A stretch of 64,000 nt of DNA from Conoideocrella luteorostrata (taxonomy: Eukaryota; Ascomycota; Sordariomycetes; Hypocreales; Clavicipitaceae), in the NCBI GenBank assembly GCA_032433595.1, contig JASWJB010000242.1, positions 1-64,000 on the forward strand, read 5' to 3'. Made by a program: the position numbers and the translations under genes. Shown here piece after piece: positions 10,956 to 23,607 of the stretch. Every line of letters starts with the position of its first letter. Within the stretch, counting starts at the first letter, position 1. Under the pieces are notes generated by a model that saw only the letters and a program-made list of their open reading frames with translations, made no database searches and was not told where the DNA came from.

Positions 10956-12109
10956 ATGTCCGACAAGAACGAGGTTACTCAGATCGAGAATCGCGCCGTT
11001 CGCGGTGGCAAAAAGGCTGCTTTGAAGAATCACTGCAAACGCTTCTGGTGGTTACATTTGATTATCTTTTTGGTCGTTACTGCTGCTGTAATTTGTATTG
11101 TGTAAGTACTTTAGCCACCTTCTACCCTGATGCCGTGTTTATTTCCTGTGCGTTCTCAACCGCGGCGGACAGTGGGAGTTACATGTTTATATATGCTGCT
11201 CAAAGCGTGATGGCTGACTTACCCGAACACAGCATCTTCGTTGGTGTCAAAAACATTGCTCAGTCAAAGATCAACTCTGCCGACCTCGATATTGAAGGCG
11301 TCAATATCCTCCAATCCCAGCCCAACAAGTTTCTCATGCAGATCAACTCTACTATCAAAACCGACGGCACTGTCAAGGCTGACATTGACCCCTTCGTCGG
11401 CAATCTCACTCTACTGGATATCCCTAATGCCAGGCCCTTCGTCCAGCTCAACTTCCCTCAGACCAACGCCAACAAATTCCAGACTGTTAATGTCAGCCAG
11501 GAAGTCAACATCACTGATATGGAAGCTTTCAACGAGTTCAACAAGTACTTTTTCCAGAACGAGACTCTTCGAGTTTCCATCCACGGCAAGACCCAGGTTC
11601 AGCCTGCTGGTCTTTCCAAGAAATACGACGTAGACTTCTACAAGGAGGTCACGTTCAAGGGCTTGAACAAGCTCAATGGCACTACTCTCACCGACATGAA
11701 GATCACGGTTGGCGCCGCTCAAGACGGTATTCCCAACTTCAACGCCACCGCTACCATCACCAATCCTTCCTATTACACAGTTGACATTGGAAACGCCACC
11801 TTCAACAACTTCGCCGATGGCAAGCTCCTGGGCAACCTCACCATCCAGAACCTCATCCTCTCGCCTGGCAAGAACGTCGTACCCGTATCCGCCATTTTAG
11901 ACCAGACCATCGTTATCGGCGCTGCTACCAAGAAGCCCTACTGCGAGAACAAAAAGATCCCCGTGCAGCTCCTGGGCACTTCAGTCAAGGACGGCGGCGA
12001 GACCATCCCTTGGTTGGTGGCTGCCCTCAGCAGCGCTAACCAGACTGTCGAACTCGGCCTGGAGGACATCTTTAAGACCATTGGTATTACTTTCCCCGGC
12101 TGCTCCTAA
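10956..12109 (+). CDS. DUF3712-type single-pass membrane protein
   Basis: Two exons, 10956-11101 and 11233-12109, give 340 residues. The intron has a GTAAGT donor and restores phase (GT|C, Val). The N-terminus is short and basic, then residues 31-51 (WWLHLIIFLVVTAAVICIVV) span the membrane, so the protein is probably type II with a large outer domain. That domain has the repeated beta-rich LEA-like pattern of the fungal DUF3712 family and many N-x-S/T sites, which suggests passage through the secretory pathway. The family is sometimes labelled pre-rRNA processing protein in databases, which this topology does not support. Function is unknown. Neighbours are unrelated. Family call is from recalled sequence pattern. 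Confidence 0.82.
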
Positions 12110-12707
12110 GGAGCAATTACATACAAAACGAGGGATGGTCTTTTGAGTGATCATGTCAGGATGTGCGTGAATTTTTCTTCAGGGAAAATAGTAGGGAAAT
12201 TAGTGGTGTTGCATTCGCGTTGCTTTGTTGTTGGTGTCTTTATTTTGATTTTGTTAATTGCGCTCCTTGGCACCTTATATTCTCCCTCGGTATTACCTAT
12301 TGCATGGTGCATGACACGCACATGGACGCTTTGTACGAATACGTAGGGTGGTCCGTACGGCCAAAACGTGTAGCTTCTCAGGTCGAATGTGGACGGCGAG
12401 ACTCAACGGCATGATGGAGAGAGTGAAAACAAATGAGAAGGATAAACGAAGGGCGCTTTCTGATTCATGATACCTAAACGCGCTTATTACAATAGCGGCC
12501 TACAGGCCTTACAAATATAATGTTGAATGCCACATTTGGGTATCACTTTGTTCGTTTGTGCACAAGATCCTTGCGGTAGTCCCATAATGTATATATCATG
12601 TCCCACAAGCTTGTGCATATCATCACAGTCCTCGATACGTACCTCGTGTGACGCCGTACCTCTAGCGATTAATATCGTACACGACTGCACCTTCCCGACA
12701 ATTCCAA
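12110..12707. other. Convergent intergenic region
   Basis: 3' flanks of the DUF3712-type gene and of the HCNGP-like gene. I see no gene or notable structure. Confidence 0.6.
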
Positions 12708-13589
12708 TTATTTCCAGCCACCTTTCCTCTTCTCCCCCTTTAATAATCCGCCTCCTCCACCGGGAGTTGTACTCGTCGAACTCACAAAATCAACCCCCCT
12801 AACCCCAGCCTTTTCACCTTCCCTCTCTTTCACCAGTGCCTCCCTGCTTCTTCGTAATTTCTCTCTATACGCCCATTCCGGAAACCCACTCGGGTCGTAC
12901 AAGTCTAGCGGCAAAGTAGTTTCATATTGCGCGAGTCCTGACAAGTCCGCAAAGGAGAGAAGTTTATCTGTGAGAGAGGGGTTACGGAGGGCGGTTGAGG
13001 ACTCGAGTTTGGTGTTAAAGTGGATACCTTTGCGCTTGAGGTCGAGAAACTGTTGAAATTTCTCGTTGGTGATTCGTGGAGGGGAGCCTGACGGCGAGGG
13101 GGGGATGGTGAGATTTGGGATTGAGGGCAGGGTGAGGTCATGGATGAGGGCGCGTTGGGAAGTGTATGGCGAGGAGGGGGCGGATGGTTCTTGTGAAGGG
13201 AGGGATGGGGGAAGGTTGGAGTCTGGTGGTGGGAGGGATGGTCCTAGAGGTACGGGCCCGATTGTAGGTTGTGATGATTCTTCTTGTTGATTTGGTGTTT
13301 GACATGTTGGTGCAGGGACTTAGTGTGTTGGTTAGCAATGAGTTGATGTGACTGGATAAGTCTGGGCGAGGGGGCGTCTTGTAGGTGACCAAATTATCGT
13401 ACCTTCTTTCGGCGATTCATTGAAAATCGCAACTGTTTTTAAACCCTTATTTCCCGGCGCCTGCTATGAGATATGTTAGCATGGTGGAAAGATCCATTGC
13501 AACTTGAAGTGGCTTACCGTTGGAGAGGTCTCATGCTGCAAAGTCTCATCCTCTTCATCACTACTCATGTAACTTACAAGCCCTGCCAT
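12708..13589 (-). CDS. HCNGP-like protein (SAP30BP homologue), pre-mRNA splicing
   Basis: Three exons on the minus strand: 13589-13518, 13460-13403 and 13318-12708, giving 246 residues with all phases closing. It starts MAGLVSYMSSDEEDE, the family's usual opening. A middle linker EESSQPTIGPVPLGPS follows, then the signature block KFQQFLDLKRKGIHFN, ALRNPSL, KLLSFADL, ETTLPLDLYDP and GFPEWAYREKL. Animal SAP30BP is a nuclear protein now linked to splicing of a subset of introns through the U2AF-like factor RBM17; older work tied it to SAP30 repression. Here the gene shares a promoter with the branch-site helicase gene PRP5, which favours the splicing role. The C-terminus has a Gly-rich stretch near STTPGGGGG. 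Length is normal for fungi. Confidence 0.88.
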
Positions 13590-14086
13590 TTTCAATCGGC
13601 ATAAGCTACAATATAATCAAGTCGGCAGTGAGTTTAAGTATCAAATTCTTATCGTAGGAGATGGGATGCGCTCATGGAGTTGGGCATGTGGGTGTGTACG
13701 GCCGCACAAAGGAACGGAAAAACCACGGCCTTACTGGCCAGCCGACATTTCTTCAGCCGCAAGTAGTTCACAGCCGTCTGTTGGGCTTGCAAGAGGCAGA
13801 GGAAGCATCGACTCCTCCATCGCAACATCATTAGTTTTCTCCTTTTCAAGGCCACGCCCATCCACCTCCTTTGCGAGAAATTGCAGTCTCCTTGCTGCTA
13901 TATTCTGCGAATGATAGGTCCTCAGAAACAAAGACAGGGGTTCCAATTATTCCGGCCACAGCGGCTTGCGGCTGTCAGTTCACGTTAGGATATTAGCATC
14001 AGAGCTCTCCTCTAGATCATCACCCAAAGAAAAAAAAAAAAGTACTACTCACCAGCCTAGGTTCTTCCTGCGCTTGCGAGGCCGCC
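13590..14086. promoter_or_regulatory. Shared divergent promoter, HCNGP-like and PRP5
   Basis: The two start codons face away from each other across 497 bases, so both promoters lie here. A poly-A run sits at 14029-14041 just before PRP5. I see no clear TATA box. Co-regulation is inference from spacing and shared pathway. Confidence 0.55.
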
Positions 14087-17000
14087 ATGGCTCGGCCAAG
14101 AGACTCGCGCTCACCAAGTCCTGCAGGCAGTCAATACAACCCACGTCGCCACCGAAAAGATGACGATCGCCGAGACAGAGACAGAGACCGTCGAAATGAC
14201 GGTAGGGACTATCGCCGGCGCTCCAGATCGCGCAGTCCTGATGTGAGAAGAACTGACCGCGAAAGACCCACTCGCCTTTATTCTGACCGCGTTCTTTCCA
14301 AGCAGAACCGATATCGCGATCGAGCTGGCCGTGACCGTGACCGTGACCGCGACTCCTTTAGGCGCAGAGACCGGTCGGTAGATAGACGAGACGATGACCA
14401 CCACCGTGGAGATCCCCGAGATAACCGGGATGGAGAAAGGCGCAGATCGCGTGACCGGTATAATGACAGACCTCGATCCCCGGGTCGTAGACGAAATCGC
14501 AGTCGTGACAGTGACAGAGATCATAGGAGGCTGCCGGATTCTCGTGATGGCGGTCGCGGACGCCGCGATGACGGCGCTGCTGATCCCCATACTCGAAGCG
14601 GAGTTGTTGATGGTCGAAGCCGAAAACCTCATGCTACAGATAGCGGTAAACCCAGCCCAGACAAGCCAAGGAACAAGGCGGCAGCACCACAGTCCGATGC
14701 TGACAAGAAGGCCGAGCGACTTGCGAAACTGGAAGCTTGGAAGAAGAAGAAGGAAAATGAGAGTCAGAAGCAGAAAGAGGTGAATCCAAGCCAGACAAGA
14801 AGCCTACTCGCGGAAATGGACATGAGAGCAATGGGGGTTTCTCCAACTGTTGCCTCTCCCGCTGTCTCGTCCGCTGCCTCTCCAGCCACACTCAATGAAT
14901 CTGGCAGCGCGTCCCCCGCTGTGCCTTATGCTGGCAAGTTTGACCCCAAAAACATAGCCAAGAAGTCGGCTGCGTCAAGAACGCACGATACTTCCAAGTC
15001 TGTGCTGGGCTCACTTGATGTCCAACCAGAGAAACTAGTCGCGGCAATCCCACGGAAAGCCATTGGTAAGTTCCATACAACAGAGCGGATGGCAAAGGAT
15101 CTGACTGACAGTGGTCAAAAAGCATCTGCATTGCCTGCCAATAGAGCAAAGACGAGCGGCTTCGGCTTCGGCAAATTCTCAGGAGACATTGACAAGCTCC
15201 CGTCAAAGCGGAAGCTCGATCTCGACGAAGAAGACACTGCAAAGCGAACGCTCACGAAGCTACCTGCCCTCCCTATTGAGACAGATGATACCCCATACGC
15301 TGACCAGGATGAAGATGACGATTCGGATGGGGACAACTTTGCTGAGACCGAAGAGGAGGCTGCTGCTGCTGCACGTGCTGCACATGAGAGGCGACTCCAA
15401 GCCGAAAATCAAACTGACCCTCAGTCAGGTGAGCCCATGGAGGAAGATCCGAAGCAGGTCGCTGCGCAAACTGAACAAGTGACAAACGGAGTTCATGCTA
15501 CCAATGACACCACGGTATCGAACGAACCGCCGCCGCCGCCGCCGCCACCCGCCCAGCAAATGGATGTGGACCAAAAGGAAGAGGAGAAGGAGAAAGAGGA
15601 GGAGGAGGAGGAGGAAGTAGAAGACGCAGATCCTTTGGATGCATTCATGGCTGACTTGAAGCAAACTGAAACGAAAACGGGCACAAAACCTGCCGCAGCT
15701 GCGAAAAAAGCCCAAGAGCCTGAAGCGTATTTTAGTGACGATGAGTACAACTTTGATGCGGAACGAAAGGGCGATTCTGACATCCTCGCCATTACCAACA
15801 AGCGCAAGAAGAAAGATATCCCCACTGTGGACTACAGCAAGATCGACATGGTGCCGGTGCGCAAAAATTTCTGGGTAGAACCAGCAGAGTTAAGCGCGCT
15901 TACCGAGGAGGAGCTGATAGATTTGCGACTGGAACTCGACGGTATCAAAGTCAATGGCAAAGATGTGCCCAAGCCGGTCCAAAAATGGGCACAATGTGGT
16001 CTTACTCGACAAACCCTGGATGTTATTGACATGTTGGGTTATGAAAAACCAACAACAATCCAAATGCAAGCAATTCCTACCCTCATGTCAGGTCGGGATG
16101 TCGTTGGCGTAGCCAAGACTGGCTCTGGCAAAACTGTGGCCTTTCTTCTCCCCATGTTCCGTCACATCATGGATCAACCTCCTATCAAGGACACAGATGG
16201 TCCCATTGGCCTAATCATGACACCTACTCGTGAATTGGCTACTCAGATTCATCGAGATTGCAAGCCTTTCTTAAAGAGCATGGGCCTTCGTGCTGTTTGT
16301 GCTTATGGAGGTGCCCCCATCCGAGATCAGATTGCAGAGCTCAAGCGCGGCACCGAGATTATCGTCTGCACGCCCGGTCGCATGATTGATTTGCTGGCGG
16401 CCAATCAGGGCCGAGTGACAAACTTGAGACGAGTGTCGTATGTCGTTCTTGACGAAGCAGACCGAATGTTTGACATGGGATTCGAACCGCAAGTCATGAA
16501 GATCTTTGCGAGCATGCGTCCCGACAAGCAGACCATTTTGTTTTCCGCCACAATGCCGCGAATCATCGATTCGCTCACTAAAAAGGTACTCAACAGTCCT
16601 GTTGAAATCACTGTCGGTGGCCGCAGCGTGGTGGCCAAGGAAATTGAGCAAATTGTGGAAATTCGGGAGGAAAACACCAAGTTCCTCCGCGTCCTCGAGC
16701 TTTTGGGTGAACTATACGACCAGGATGAGGATGCTCGTGCCCTGATCTTTGTTGAGAGACAAGAAAAAGCTGATGATCTCCTGAAGGAGCTGATGGTCAA
16801 AGGCTACCCCTGCATGTCGATCCACGGAGGTAAAGATCAAGTCGACCGTGACTCGACCATTTCAGATTTCAAAAAGGGAATATTGCCGTTACTCATTGCC
16901 ACGTCTGTCGCCGCTCGAGGTCTTGACGTCAAGCAACTAAAACTAGTTATTAATTATGATGCTCCCAACCATTTGGAAGACTATGTGCACCGCGCGGGAC

Positions 17001-17893
17001 GAACTGGTCGAGCGGGCAACACAGGAGTAGCAGTCACGTTTGTCACGCCAGAGCAAGAGAACTGCGCCCCCGGCATTGCCAAGGCTCTCGAGCAGAGCGA
17101 ACAGCCCGTGCCAGAGCGGCTCAACGAAATGAGAAAGGCGCATCGTGAGAAGGTCAAGTCAGGCAAAGCCAAGGACTCATCCGGATTCGGGGGTAAAGGG
17201 CTCGATCGTCTCGATCAGGAGCGAGAAGCAGCCCGTCTCAGAGAGCGCAAGACGCACAAGGCCGAGGGCGAAGAGGACGAAGAAAAGGAAGACAAGGAAG
17301 AGGACAAACAGAAGGCTGAAAAGGCCCTCGACGCCATCCGAGCAGCGGCATCGGGTGTACAATCACGAGACACCGCCAAGGCAGCAGCAGCGGCGGCCGC
17401 AACCGCCACAACAGATGGCTCAAAGACCAGTGATACCCCTCCCGCCGGCACCGACAAGACCAACAAGGATGCCGCCCTTGACAAGGTCAGTTCTGCGGTC
17501 AGCGCCATCAACAGCCGTCTCGGCAAGGCCGGTCAGCTTCGAGCCGGTCAACCCATCGACAATAAGGGCCCTGATGCTGGAGCCTTCCACGCCACGCTCG
17601 AAATCAACGACTTCCCGCAGAAAGCCAGATGGGCCGTCACCAACAGAACCAACGTGGCAAAGATTCTGGATTCTACGGGAACGTCCATCACGACCAAGGG
17701 CAGTTTCTACCCTGCCGGCAAGGAAGTACCTCCGAATGCGGACCCCAAGTTATATATTTTGATTGAGGGCGACACCGAGGTGGCTGTTGGTGCAGCATTG
17801 CAGGAAATGACGAGATTGTTGAGAGAGGGAACTATAGCGGCTGCAGATGCGGAGGGCAGAGCGCCTGCCAGTGGGCGATATACTGTCAGTTAG
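14087..17893 (+). CDS. prp5: Pre-mRNA-processing ATP-dependent RNA helicase PRP5
   Basis: Single exon of 1268 codons; the start has a strong context (GCCGCCATGG). Residues 1-170 are rich in Arg, Asp and Ser (RS/RD domain). Acidic, Ala-rich and Pro-rich low-complexity linkers follow, with eight or more prolines near 15526-15550. The conserved segment [15 protein letters not shown] before the core is typical of PRP5. The DEAD-box core then carries the Q-motif [10 protein letters not shown] (about 653), motif I AKTGSGKT (about 676), PTRELA, DEAD (about 788), SAT (about 820) and HRAGRTGR (about 967). PRP5 uses ATP to remodel U2 snRNP and proofread the branch-site helix during prespliceosome formation in the nucleus. 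The C-terminal tail ends in a KH-like region as in metazoan DDX46. Longer than yeast Prp5 but normal for filamentous fungi. Confidence 0.95.
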   Translation: MARPRDSRSPSPAGSQYNPRRHRKDDDRRDRDRDRRNDGRDYRRRSRSRSPDVRRTDRERPTRLYSDRVLSKQNRYRDRAGRDRDRDRDSFRRRDRSVDRRDDDHHRGDPRDNRDGERRRSRDRYNDRPRSPGRRRNRSRDSDRDHRRLPDSRDGGRGRRDDGAADPHTRSGVVDGRSRKPHATDSGKPSPDKPRNKAAAPQSDADKKAERLAKLEAWKKKKENESQKQKEVNPSQTRSLLAEMDMRAMGVSPTVASPAVSSAASPATLNESGSASPAVPYAGKFDPKNIAKKSAASRTHDTSKSVLGSLDVQPEKLVAAIPRKAIGKFHTTERMAKDLTDSGQKASALPANRAKTSGFGFGKFSGDIDKLPSKRKLDLDEEDTAKRTLTKLPALPIETDDTPYADQDEDDDSDGDNFAETEEEAAAAARAAHERRLQAENQTDPQSGEPMEEDPKQVAAQTEQVTNGVHATNDTTVSNEPPPPPPPPAQQMDVDQKEEEKEKEEEEEEEVEDADPLDAFMADLKQTETKTGTKPAAAAKKAQEPEAYFSDDEYNFDAERKGDSDILAITNKRKKKDIPTVDYSKIDMVPVRKNFWVEPAELSALTEEELIDLRLELDGIKVNGKDVPKPVQKWAQCGLTRQTLDVIDMLGYEKPTTIQMQAIPTLMSGRDVVGVAKTGSGKTVAFLLPMFRHIMDQPPIKDTDGPIGLIMTPTRELATQIHRDCKPFLKSMGLRAVCAYGGAPIRDQIAELKRGTEIIVCTPGRMIDLLAANQGRVTNLRRVSYVVLDEADRMFDMGFEPQVMKIFASMRPDKQTILFSATMPRIIDSLTKKVLNSPVEITVGGRSVVAKEIEQIVEIREENTKFLRVLELLGELYDQDEDARALIFVERQEKADDLLKELMVKGYPCMSIHGGKDQVDRDSTISDFKKGILPLLIATSVAARGLDVKQLKLVINYDAPNHLEDYVHRAGRTGRAGNTGVAVTFVTPEQENCAPGIAKALEQSEQPVPERLNEMRKAHREKVKSGKAKDSSGFGGKGLDRLDQEREAARLRERKTHKAEGEEDEEKEDKEEDKQKAEKALDAIRAAASGVQSRDTAKAAAAAAATATTDGSKTSDTPPAGTDKTNKDAALDKVSSAVSAINSRLGKAGQLRAGQPIDNKGPDAGAFHATLEINDFPQKARWAVTNRTNVAKILDSTGTSITTKGSFYPAGKEVPPNADPKLYILIEGDTEVAVGAALQEMTRLLREGTIAAADAEGRAPASGRYTVS

Positions 17894-18314
17894 AGCAAGC
17901 CAACACAAAAACATCAATGTCGGGGACCATTGTTTCAGTTTTGCAGTGTATATTGAAGGACAAAAACCCCGTGGGTTGTCGGGAGCCAGGAGTTATGACT
18001 GGGTGTCTAGGCCGGGATACAAAGACTATATATATATATATACAAAATGTCTCTTGCGTGATACACATACAAAAGTAAAGATGTCAATAGCGCAGAATTT
18101 GAGGGGTGAGGGGTGGGAGGGGACGGGGGGGGAGAACGACACTTGTGATGGATATGAAGGATATTATAACATGCTCTCTCTCCAAAAGAAAAACCTCCCC
18201 CCCCCAATATAGCCAGCCCTTCATCAACAAGAAACTCCGATACACACACTCGCTAACACATCATCCATGCTCCTCGTCTAATCCAAAATGCCGTTTTCCC
18301 AAAACCATATCCAT
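17894..18314. other. Convergent 3' region with G-rich tract
   Basis: Lies between the stop codons of PRP5 and the small minus-strand gene. It contains a TA repeat near 18028-18042, a G-quadruplex candidate and a C10 run near 18197. No gene seen. Confidence 0.6.
18103..18132 (+). other. G-quadruplex candidate
   Basis: Four G-runs (4, 4, 4 and 8, plus an internal GGG) with loops of two to five bases, read directly. It sits in the tail-to-tail gap and may fall in the 3' UTR of PRP5. Confidence 0.5.
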
Positions 18315-18848
18315 TTAATTATAAGTTCGCCTGTCCTCATTCTGTGCAATATCCTTCGCTCTCTGCCCCTCGGCGCTTATCGCCTTGAGCGTATCGTTTC
18401 GAGATTGTTTCTTTTGCGCAGTAAGTTGTGTTTGTAGCTTGCCACCTGGTTTGTTGGAAGCTTTTGCGCGGGCCTAGATTGCGAGGTATTAGCTTGAGTA
18501 TCCTGAAGCTTGAAGTTTGAAGCTCTTGCTTGTGCTGGAGCTCGAGCGTATGGTTGGACAGCAAAGAGAGAGTTCATAATGGGGCGAGAAAAGATTACGC
18601 ACCTCGGCCGCCTCAGCTGCTTTCCTCCGCGCATCGCTCGCATCCTTCCCGAAGGACGAGGCAGACGCTTCGCTTGTCGCGCTGTTGGTGCCGCCGCCGC
18701 CGCCGCCGCCGCCTAATGTTCGCGGAGGCCCGCCGACTTTCTTGGATGCGGGAACAGAAGATTTTCGCTGTGTGGGTGGCGCGGAACCGAGGATGCGGCC
18801 TGGGGGTTGCGGGTCGGTGTTGTCTTCTTTGCCGCAGATGTTGCCCAT
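18315..18848 (-). CDS. Small protein with N-myristoylation signal, unknown function
   Basis: Two exons, 18848-18603 and 18473-18315, encode 134 residues; the intron has donor GTGCGT, a CTAAT branch and acceptor TCTAG, and closes in phase 0. The protein starts MGNICGKEDN: Gly2 with Asn3 and a small residue region fits N-myristoyltransferase, and Cys5 could be palmitoylated, so a lipid-anchored, membrane-associated protein is likely. Residues 46-53 are eight glycines. The C-terminal half is Lys/Arg/Gln/Ala-rich and probably helical or coiled. I recall similar short MGN-type proteins in filamentous ascomycetes but no assigned function. It converges on PRP5. Confidence is high for the gene, low for any role. 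Confidence 0.78.
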
Positions 18849-21800
18849 TTTCAGAATCCCTACCTGGATGGATATATGAATAGGATTGATGTGCTAGGTG
18901 TCCGAGAGTGCGTTTGTTTGCGAGAACGAGAAGGGAGGAGAAGGGCGGGATGGGTTGGTGAAACAGGTGGCAGTCAGTGGTGGTGGTGGTGGTGGTGGTG
19001 AAGATTTGGTGTTGGGTAATTAGTTAGCTGTTGCCGTTGCGGCTGTGGCGTTGCATCACCGCTACTTGGTAACTTTAACGGCGTACTAATATTGAGAGTT
19101 GCTTAAACCTGCCCCTCGCCCGCTGCCCCTCCCTCTCTGGCCTCTGGCCTCTGGTCTCTGGTTTCCGGGATTAGACATGGCATGGGCATGGATGGGCATG
19201 CGGGATGATGGCCACAGAGCGACGAGCCAGCTCCACACTTTGCCGTCGGCGGTGGGTTTCGTGGTCCAATATCAACGTCAACTGCTCCAAACACTCGAAT
19301 AGTTTGAATTTACAAATTGGCTCAAGTACCACAAACCGTCAGCTGAAGCGGGATGGTTCGCTGCAAGCTAACATGATTAATGAAGAGAATATGTTGATGG
19401 CTATCATGCGGCTTGACCCCACCATTTGCCCCCCGCATCTGTTGCACGGTAATGTTATAGGGGGATCTACTCCGTACTCCGTACTCCATATTGTGTTATT
19501 AATGAAGCATTTGCAAGAATACATACGCCACTTGATGCTGGTCCTGCGACGCAAAATCTTACTGGCTTCCTAAACTTCTGGCCCTATCGGACTATAGAAG
19601 GTGAAATTTTCACGCGACATAATACTGGACTCGTTCTTGGCTCCTCGACCTAGTTACGACGGCCGCCTTGGCGCTCACGAAGAGAAACTCACATTTGGCT
19701 AGTGACTCAAACCCAGTAACAAAGTTATGGCGTTCGAGACCATACAAATTGCAATGGAGCTCTTCATTTTACTGCCGTCCGGCTACTGGATCTGCTACCT
19801 GATTTTTTGGCCCTGCGGATCCCGTCATGCTTCAGTATAGAGTTAGAGTTAGGGAACAGCCGTGGCCCAGAGCTTCAGAGAGCTTGTGCCAATGCTCAGC
19901 ATGCTAGCTGATGCTCGCTTTATTGTCCTCTTTGATCATTTGCAATACTGGCGCTTGTCCTCTTTCTCGCGACCAGTTGACGGCTTTGCCCATCTCCACG
20001 GTGGGGAGAGCATGGTGGAGGGTGTCCTTGACCTGATATGCCACGAGGAGCTTCATCATTCCCCCATATTGTTGGCTTTGGTATGTGAAGGCCAATTGCC
20101 TGGTCCTTGTCTCCAGCAGTATTGTCGGGTACATACGAAACGTAACACAACAGGCAGCCTACGGTCCTTGAGCACCGAAGGAAACGTGCGGCTCGCTGAT
20201 ACGTACTGGACGCCGGACGACTTGGAAGACAGAGGTTGGGTTAACATGTACGTGCAGCTCGACTCTGCTTTGGCCACGCAGCCGTCCACGCAGGATGAGA
20301 ATACCTAATCTAGACGCCCTTGTGAGAGAACGTATCGCAGAGGACGCGGGAGATGGACAAACCATACGGACCAAGTCGAACCGCGCTAATGCTTTGGGCG
20401 TACGATGACCACGGGAGGTGCTCAAGACCATCGAGTTTCCCGCCGTAGTCGTTCGCCGCGCCGCAGCCAAGGACCAGATATTTCCTGCTGGATCACGTCG
20501 ACGCCATGAGGGATGATATATAAGGAGCTACTTTGCTGGTTCTGGATGACTGTGGGCATGAGATAGCCCCTCCCGATTTGGTTGCTCTTAATATGAGACC
20601 GTGTTGGCCTAGCCTGCGAAATGTAAGAGAGGTGCGTTAGTTTTTCTAAAAAAAAATGCATGGGGGGGGCGGGGAGATTAAGTATGCAAAGCGTGACGGT
20701 GGATGAGTGCAGTTTCGATGGCTCCAAATTCACCGCCTGCTGAATATGGCGGACGGGTTGCCGACAAGGATAGAGAAACTCATGTACCATGTCAGGGACA
20801 CGGTGAATAACAGCCTGCCTTGTAGGTGAGCGCCAAGAGTGATCCCGTACTTACTGATTCATGTGCATGATGCTTAGGCACCGGAGAGCTTGTCTCCCAG
20901 TTCAGTTCGGCTGTGCCAAGAAGACGCCTTCGAGAAGTTAATGTTGCTCCGGAGGCAGTTTTGTGGCGCTGAGCCGCCGACCCAAGCAAGGTCCGTCCGA
21001 AACAATGACCGGCCACGGCAATGTGGGGCTCCGGTCGTTCGTTCCGTCGTTGCTATCGGTGACTACCCGGGAGTTTCGATGGTCCCGTCCGAATGTGGTC
21101 GCCCTCTTATTTTGTTTTGTTCTGTTTTATTTTCTTTCTGGCCACTCGGGTGAAGTGTTTTACATTCAGGTGAAACCTGCAATATAGACAGCGATATGGT
21201 GCGAATTATGCCGGTTGAAAGTAACCGTTGACTAAGATTCAACGAGGAGTTTGCATGAATAGCCTTGAATTGGTTACCACTGCGGCGGCGGCGACGGCGA
21301 CAGCGTCAGACACCCTGTGCCGGTTGTGAGCATCGGCAAACATTTGAAATAAATGCAAACATGGTGGCGTATGAAAAACCAATAGCAGCATCCTGCAACG
21401 ACATAACCTAACCTTGTGGTTAGCAGCAAGCTACTATGATTATTGCCTGGCCATCATAATGGAGCGGACCGCCAGACCGGTATTCGGGACCGTGCAAACT
21501 GGATGGCTCTCCGTGTCGCACCGTAGACAAATGCCGGATCCAGCCCAATCTGCCTGTCTGGTCTCAATCGTGCATCACGCATTTGGCCGCATTCCCGAGC
21601 CCACAAGGCTGCCTTGCATCGATGCATTTTGGCCTCGTTCAATGTTGCTCACTAGTTATACTACTGAGAAACGTGTCTTCTCCTTAGTTATAGTCATTAT
21701 AGGATCCGTGTGCCGGGCACAGCACAGGCACCCCTGCATGCCTCGACTGGTGCGCAAGTCATGCCTGAATGTGAGCATGACTGAGCTCGTGTCAGTGGAC

Positions 21801-23607
21801 GCCGAAGAAGAAACCAACCAATACTGTATCATAAATGACATGCAACTCAATAAACATATTGCTACAGAGCTTCGTCTGCCGCTGGGTCACTTATCCGTTC
21901 GTTGCACCTTTGTCTAACTGGCCGGGGCAAGCAGCCTTCTCTGCAAGTAGCCTTGATAGTACGGCCGATTGCGTGATTACCAAAAGTATCCAATGGAGGG
22001 ATCATGGGAGTACAATTGCCGAACTAAAATAAGCTCACCTCATGAGGCACCTTATTCCTCGCAAAATTTCACTCCAGTTTCCGCAAATATTTTTTCCTCC
22101 TTCTCTTGATACGTGGTGAAGCCAAGGAAAATCAGACTATTAACTGGGTGCGTTATGGGGAGCACGACTCATTGGTGGTTGAATGTCCGGCCACTAATTA
22201 GCCCAGCTGCAACGAACCTGACTGCTTGAAACTACGAGGAGCATCCTTGGCGAGGCCAGAGCGCCAAGAGCATCACGGATGGAATTGTACAATAGCAACA
22301 TGCCTTTCGAGCATAGTACAGTGTCGCGTTCCACACTGGATAATGCTCCATCTGGTATTGCGGTAATTACAAATTTGCTTTGTTGTGCATGAGATTGGAT
22401 GCAAGGATAAAGAGAAAGAGAGGAAAAGAAAGGAAAAGAAAGGAAAGATAGCAAGAATGGATGGAGGAATGGAATATAGAAAGAATACATGCTCAACTTG
22501 TTTCCAGAAACATGGACTGCCAATTAATTACTCACCATGCAAGAAAAAAAAAAAAACACAAGACCAGACCAGGAAGGACAGGGCAAGAGCAGGCAAAGAA
22601 TTAGTTAGGACCCCACCTCTCGAATAGTGAGACTAAGGCGGACCGAGATCCATTGGCCGTCGCGTGGCCCATTAGATCCACTTTTTTCTCGTAGCGCACA
22701 ATCAACGCCTGCCTTTCGCAACCTCATCTGCGGACCCTGACCACCAGAATTGTAGTGGTAACCATCCGGGTTCTCACTAGGTACTCACGCAACAGGATAC
22801 GGCAACCACATTCGGAGTAGTTATCGTACTGTCCACATGGGCGCAGACGCAGAGGCGCGAGATGCGCAAGCGCTGCCCAGTCAGAGCATGCGACTTGGCT
22901 TTGTTGGTTCTCTTTAGTCCTCTCCGGTGCTCTCTTGACTTTGTTCACTTGCCTTTTCCTCGCTGCTCGTCACAGCTTGGGGTCCTTGTATCCTAGTCAC
23001 TTGCGGTTTAGTCCAAGCCTTTTCGACTTCCAAAGGTTCCTAGTCTCGGAGCTGTGACTTTCTACGCTTGCCTCGCCGTTTGCCCATATCGCCGTCTCTT
23101 GCCGCATCATCTCTCGCCTGATCGGTTGGGGCCGTTTCGATTTTCCCTGTTTCCCTCCCCTCCCGTCAGCAGGCCACTGCACCTCCAATCGGATATAGAA
23201 CTGTTTCCGGCTGCACGGCAATGAGTATCGACTGTCTTCTCAACCAACCGCCAGTTCCTCTTCCGTTGCGAAACAAAGTTGAATTTAGCATCGGCCGTCT
23301 CTTATTCTGCCCGCATTGGACCAAGGGTTAAGCTCTTGCTCTGGACATTCGTCCCGCGTGATCCTAGTGGTTGACTGGGTTGCCCCTCCTCGGTCATATC
23401 TTCTCCCTTTCCACCCTTCTATCCTCATAGTTTCCGGAACGACTTTACCTGGTAGTCAACACTCGTGGTGTTGCACTGCTTACTTCTTACTGCTTCCTCT
23501 GTCACTTCGCCAGTTCCACCAGGTTCAGTTCACGCACCTAGGCAGTTTCGGCCTCGAAATTGCTTCCAACACTTTGTGCTTATGCCAACGCAAATCCCAT
23601 CGACACC
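18849..23607. other. Gene-poor region upstream of the zinc regulator
   Basis: 4.8 kb with no confident gene. It contains a TGG run, a triple TACTCCGTACTCC cluster near 19468-19488, CGG/CGA repeats near 21282-21303, a GAAAA-type purine tract near 22400-22460 and poly-A near 22544. A minus-strand frame at 19904-20134 looks protein-like but stands alone. The last kilobase is presumably the promoter and leader of the zinc regulator; I found no full ACCTTNAAGGT-type zinc element in it. Confidence 0.5.
18977..19000. repeat. TGG trinucleotide repeat
   Basis: Eight consecutive TGG units, read directly, about 130 bases upstream of the MGN-protein start codon on the opposite strand. Confidence 0.85.

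Noticed and set aside
21414..21917. 167-codon plus-strand frame
   Set aside because: Irregular composition and no recognisable pattern; nothing supports translation.
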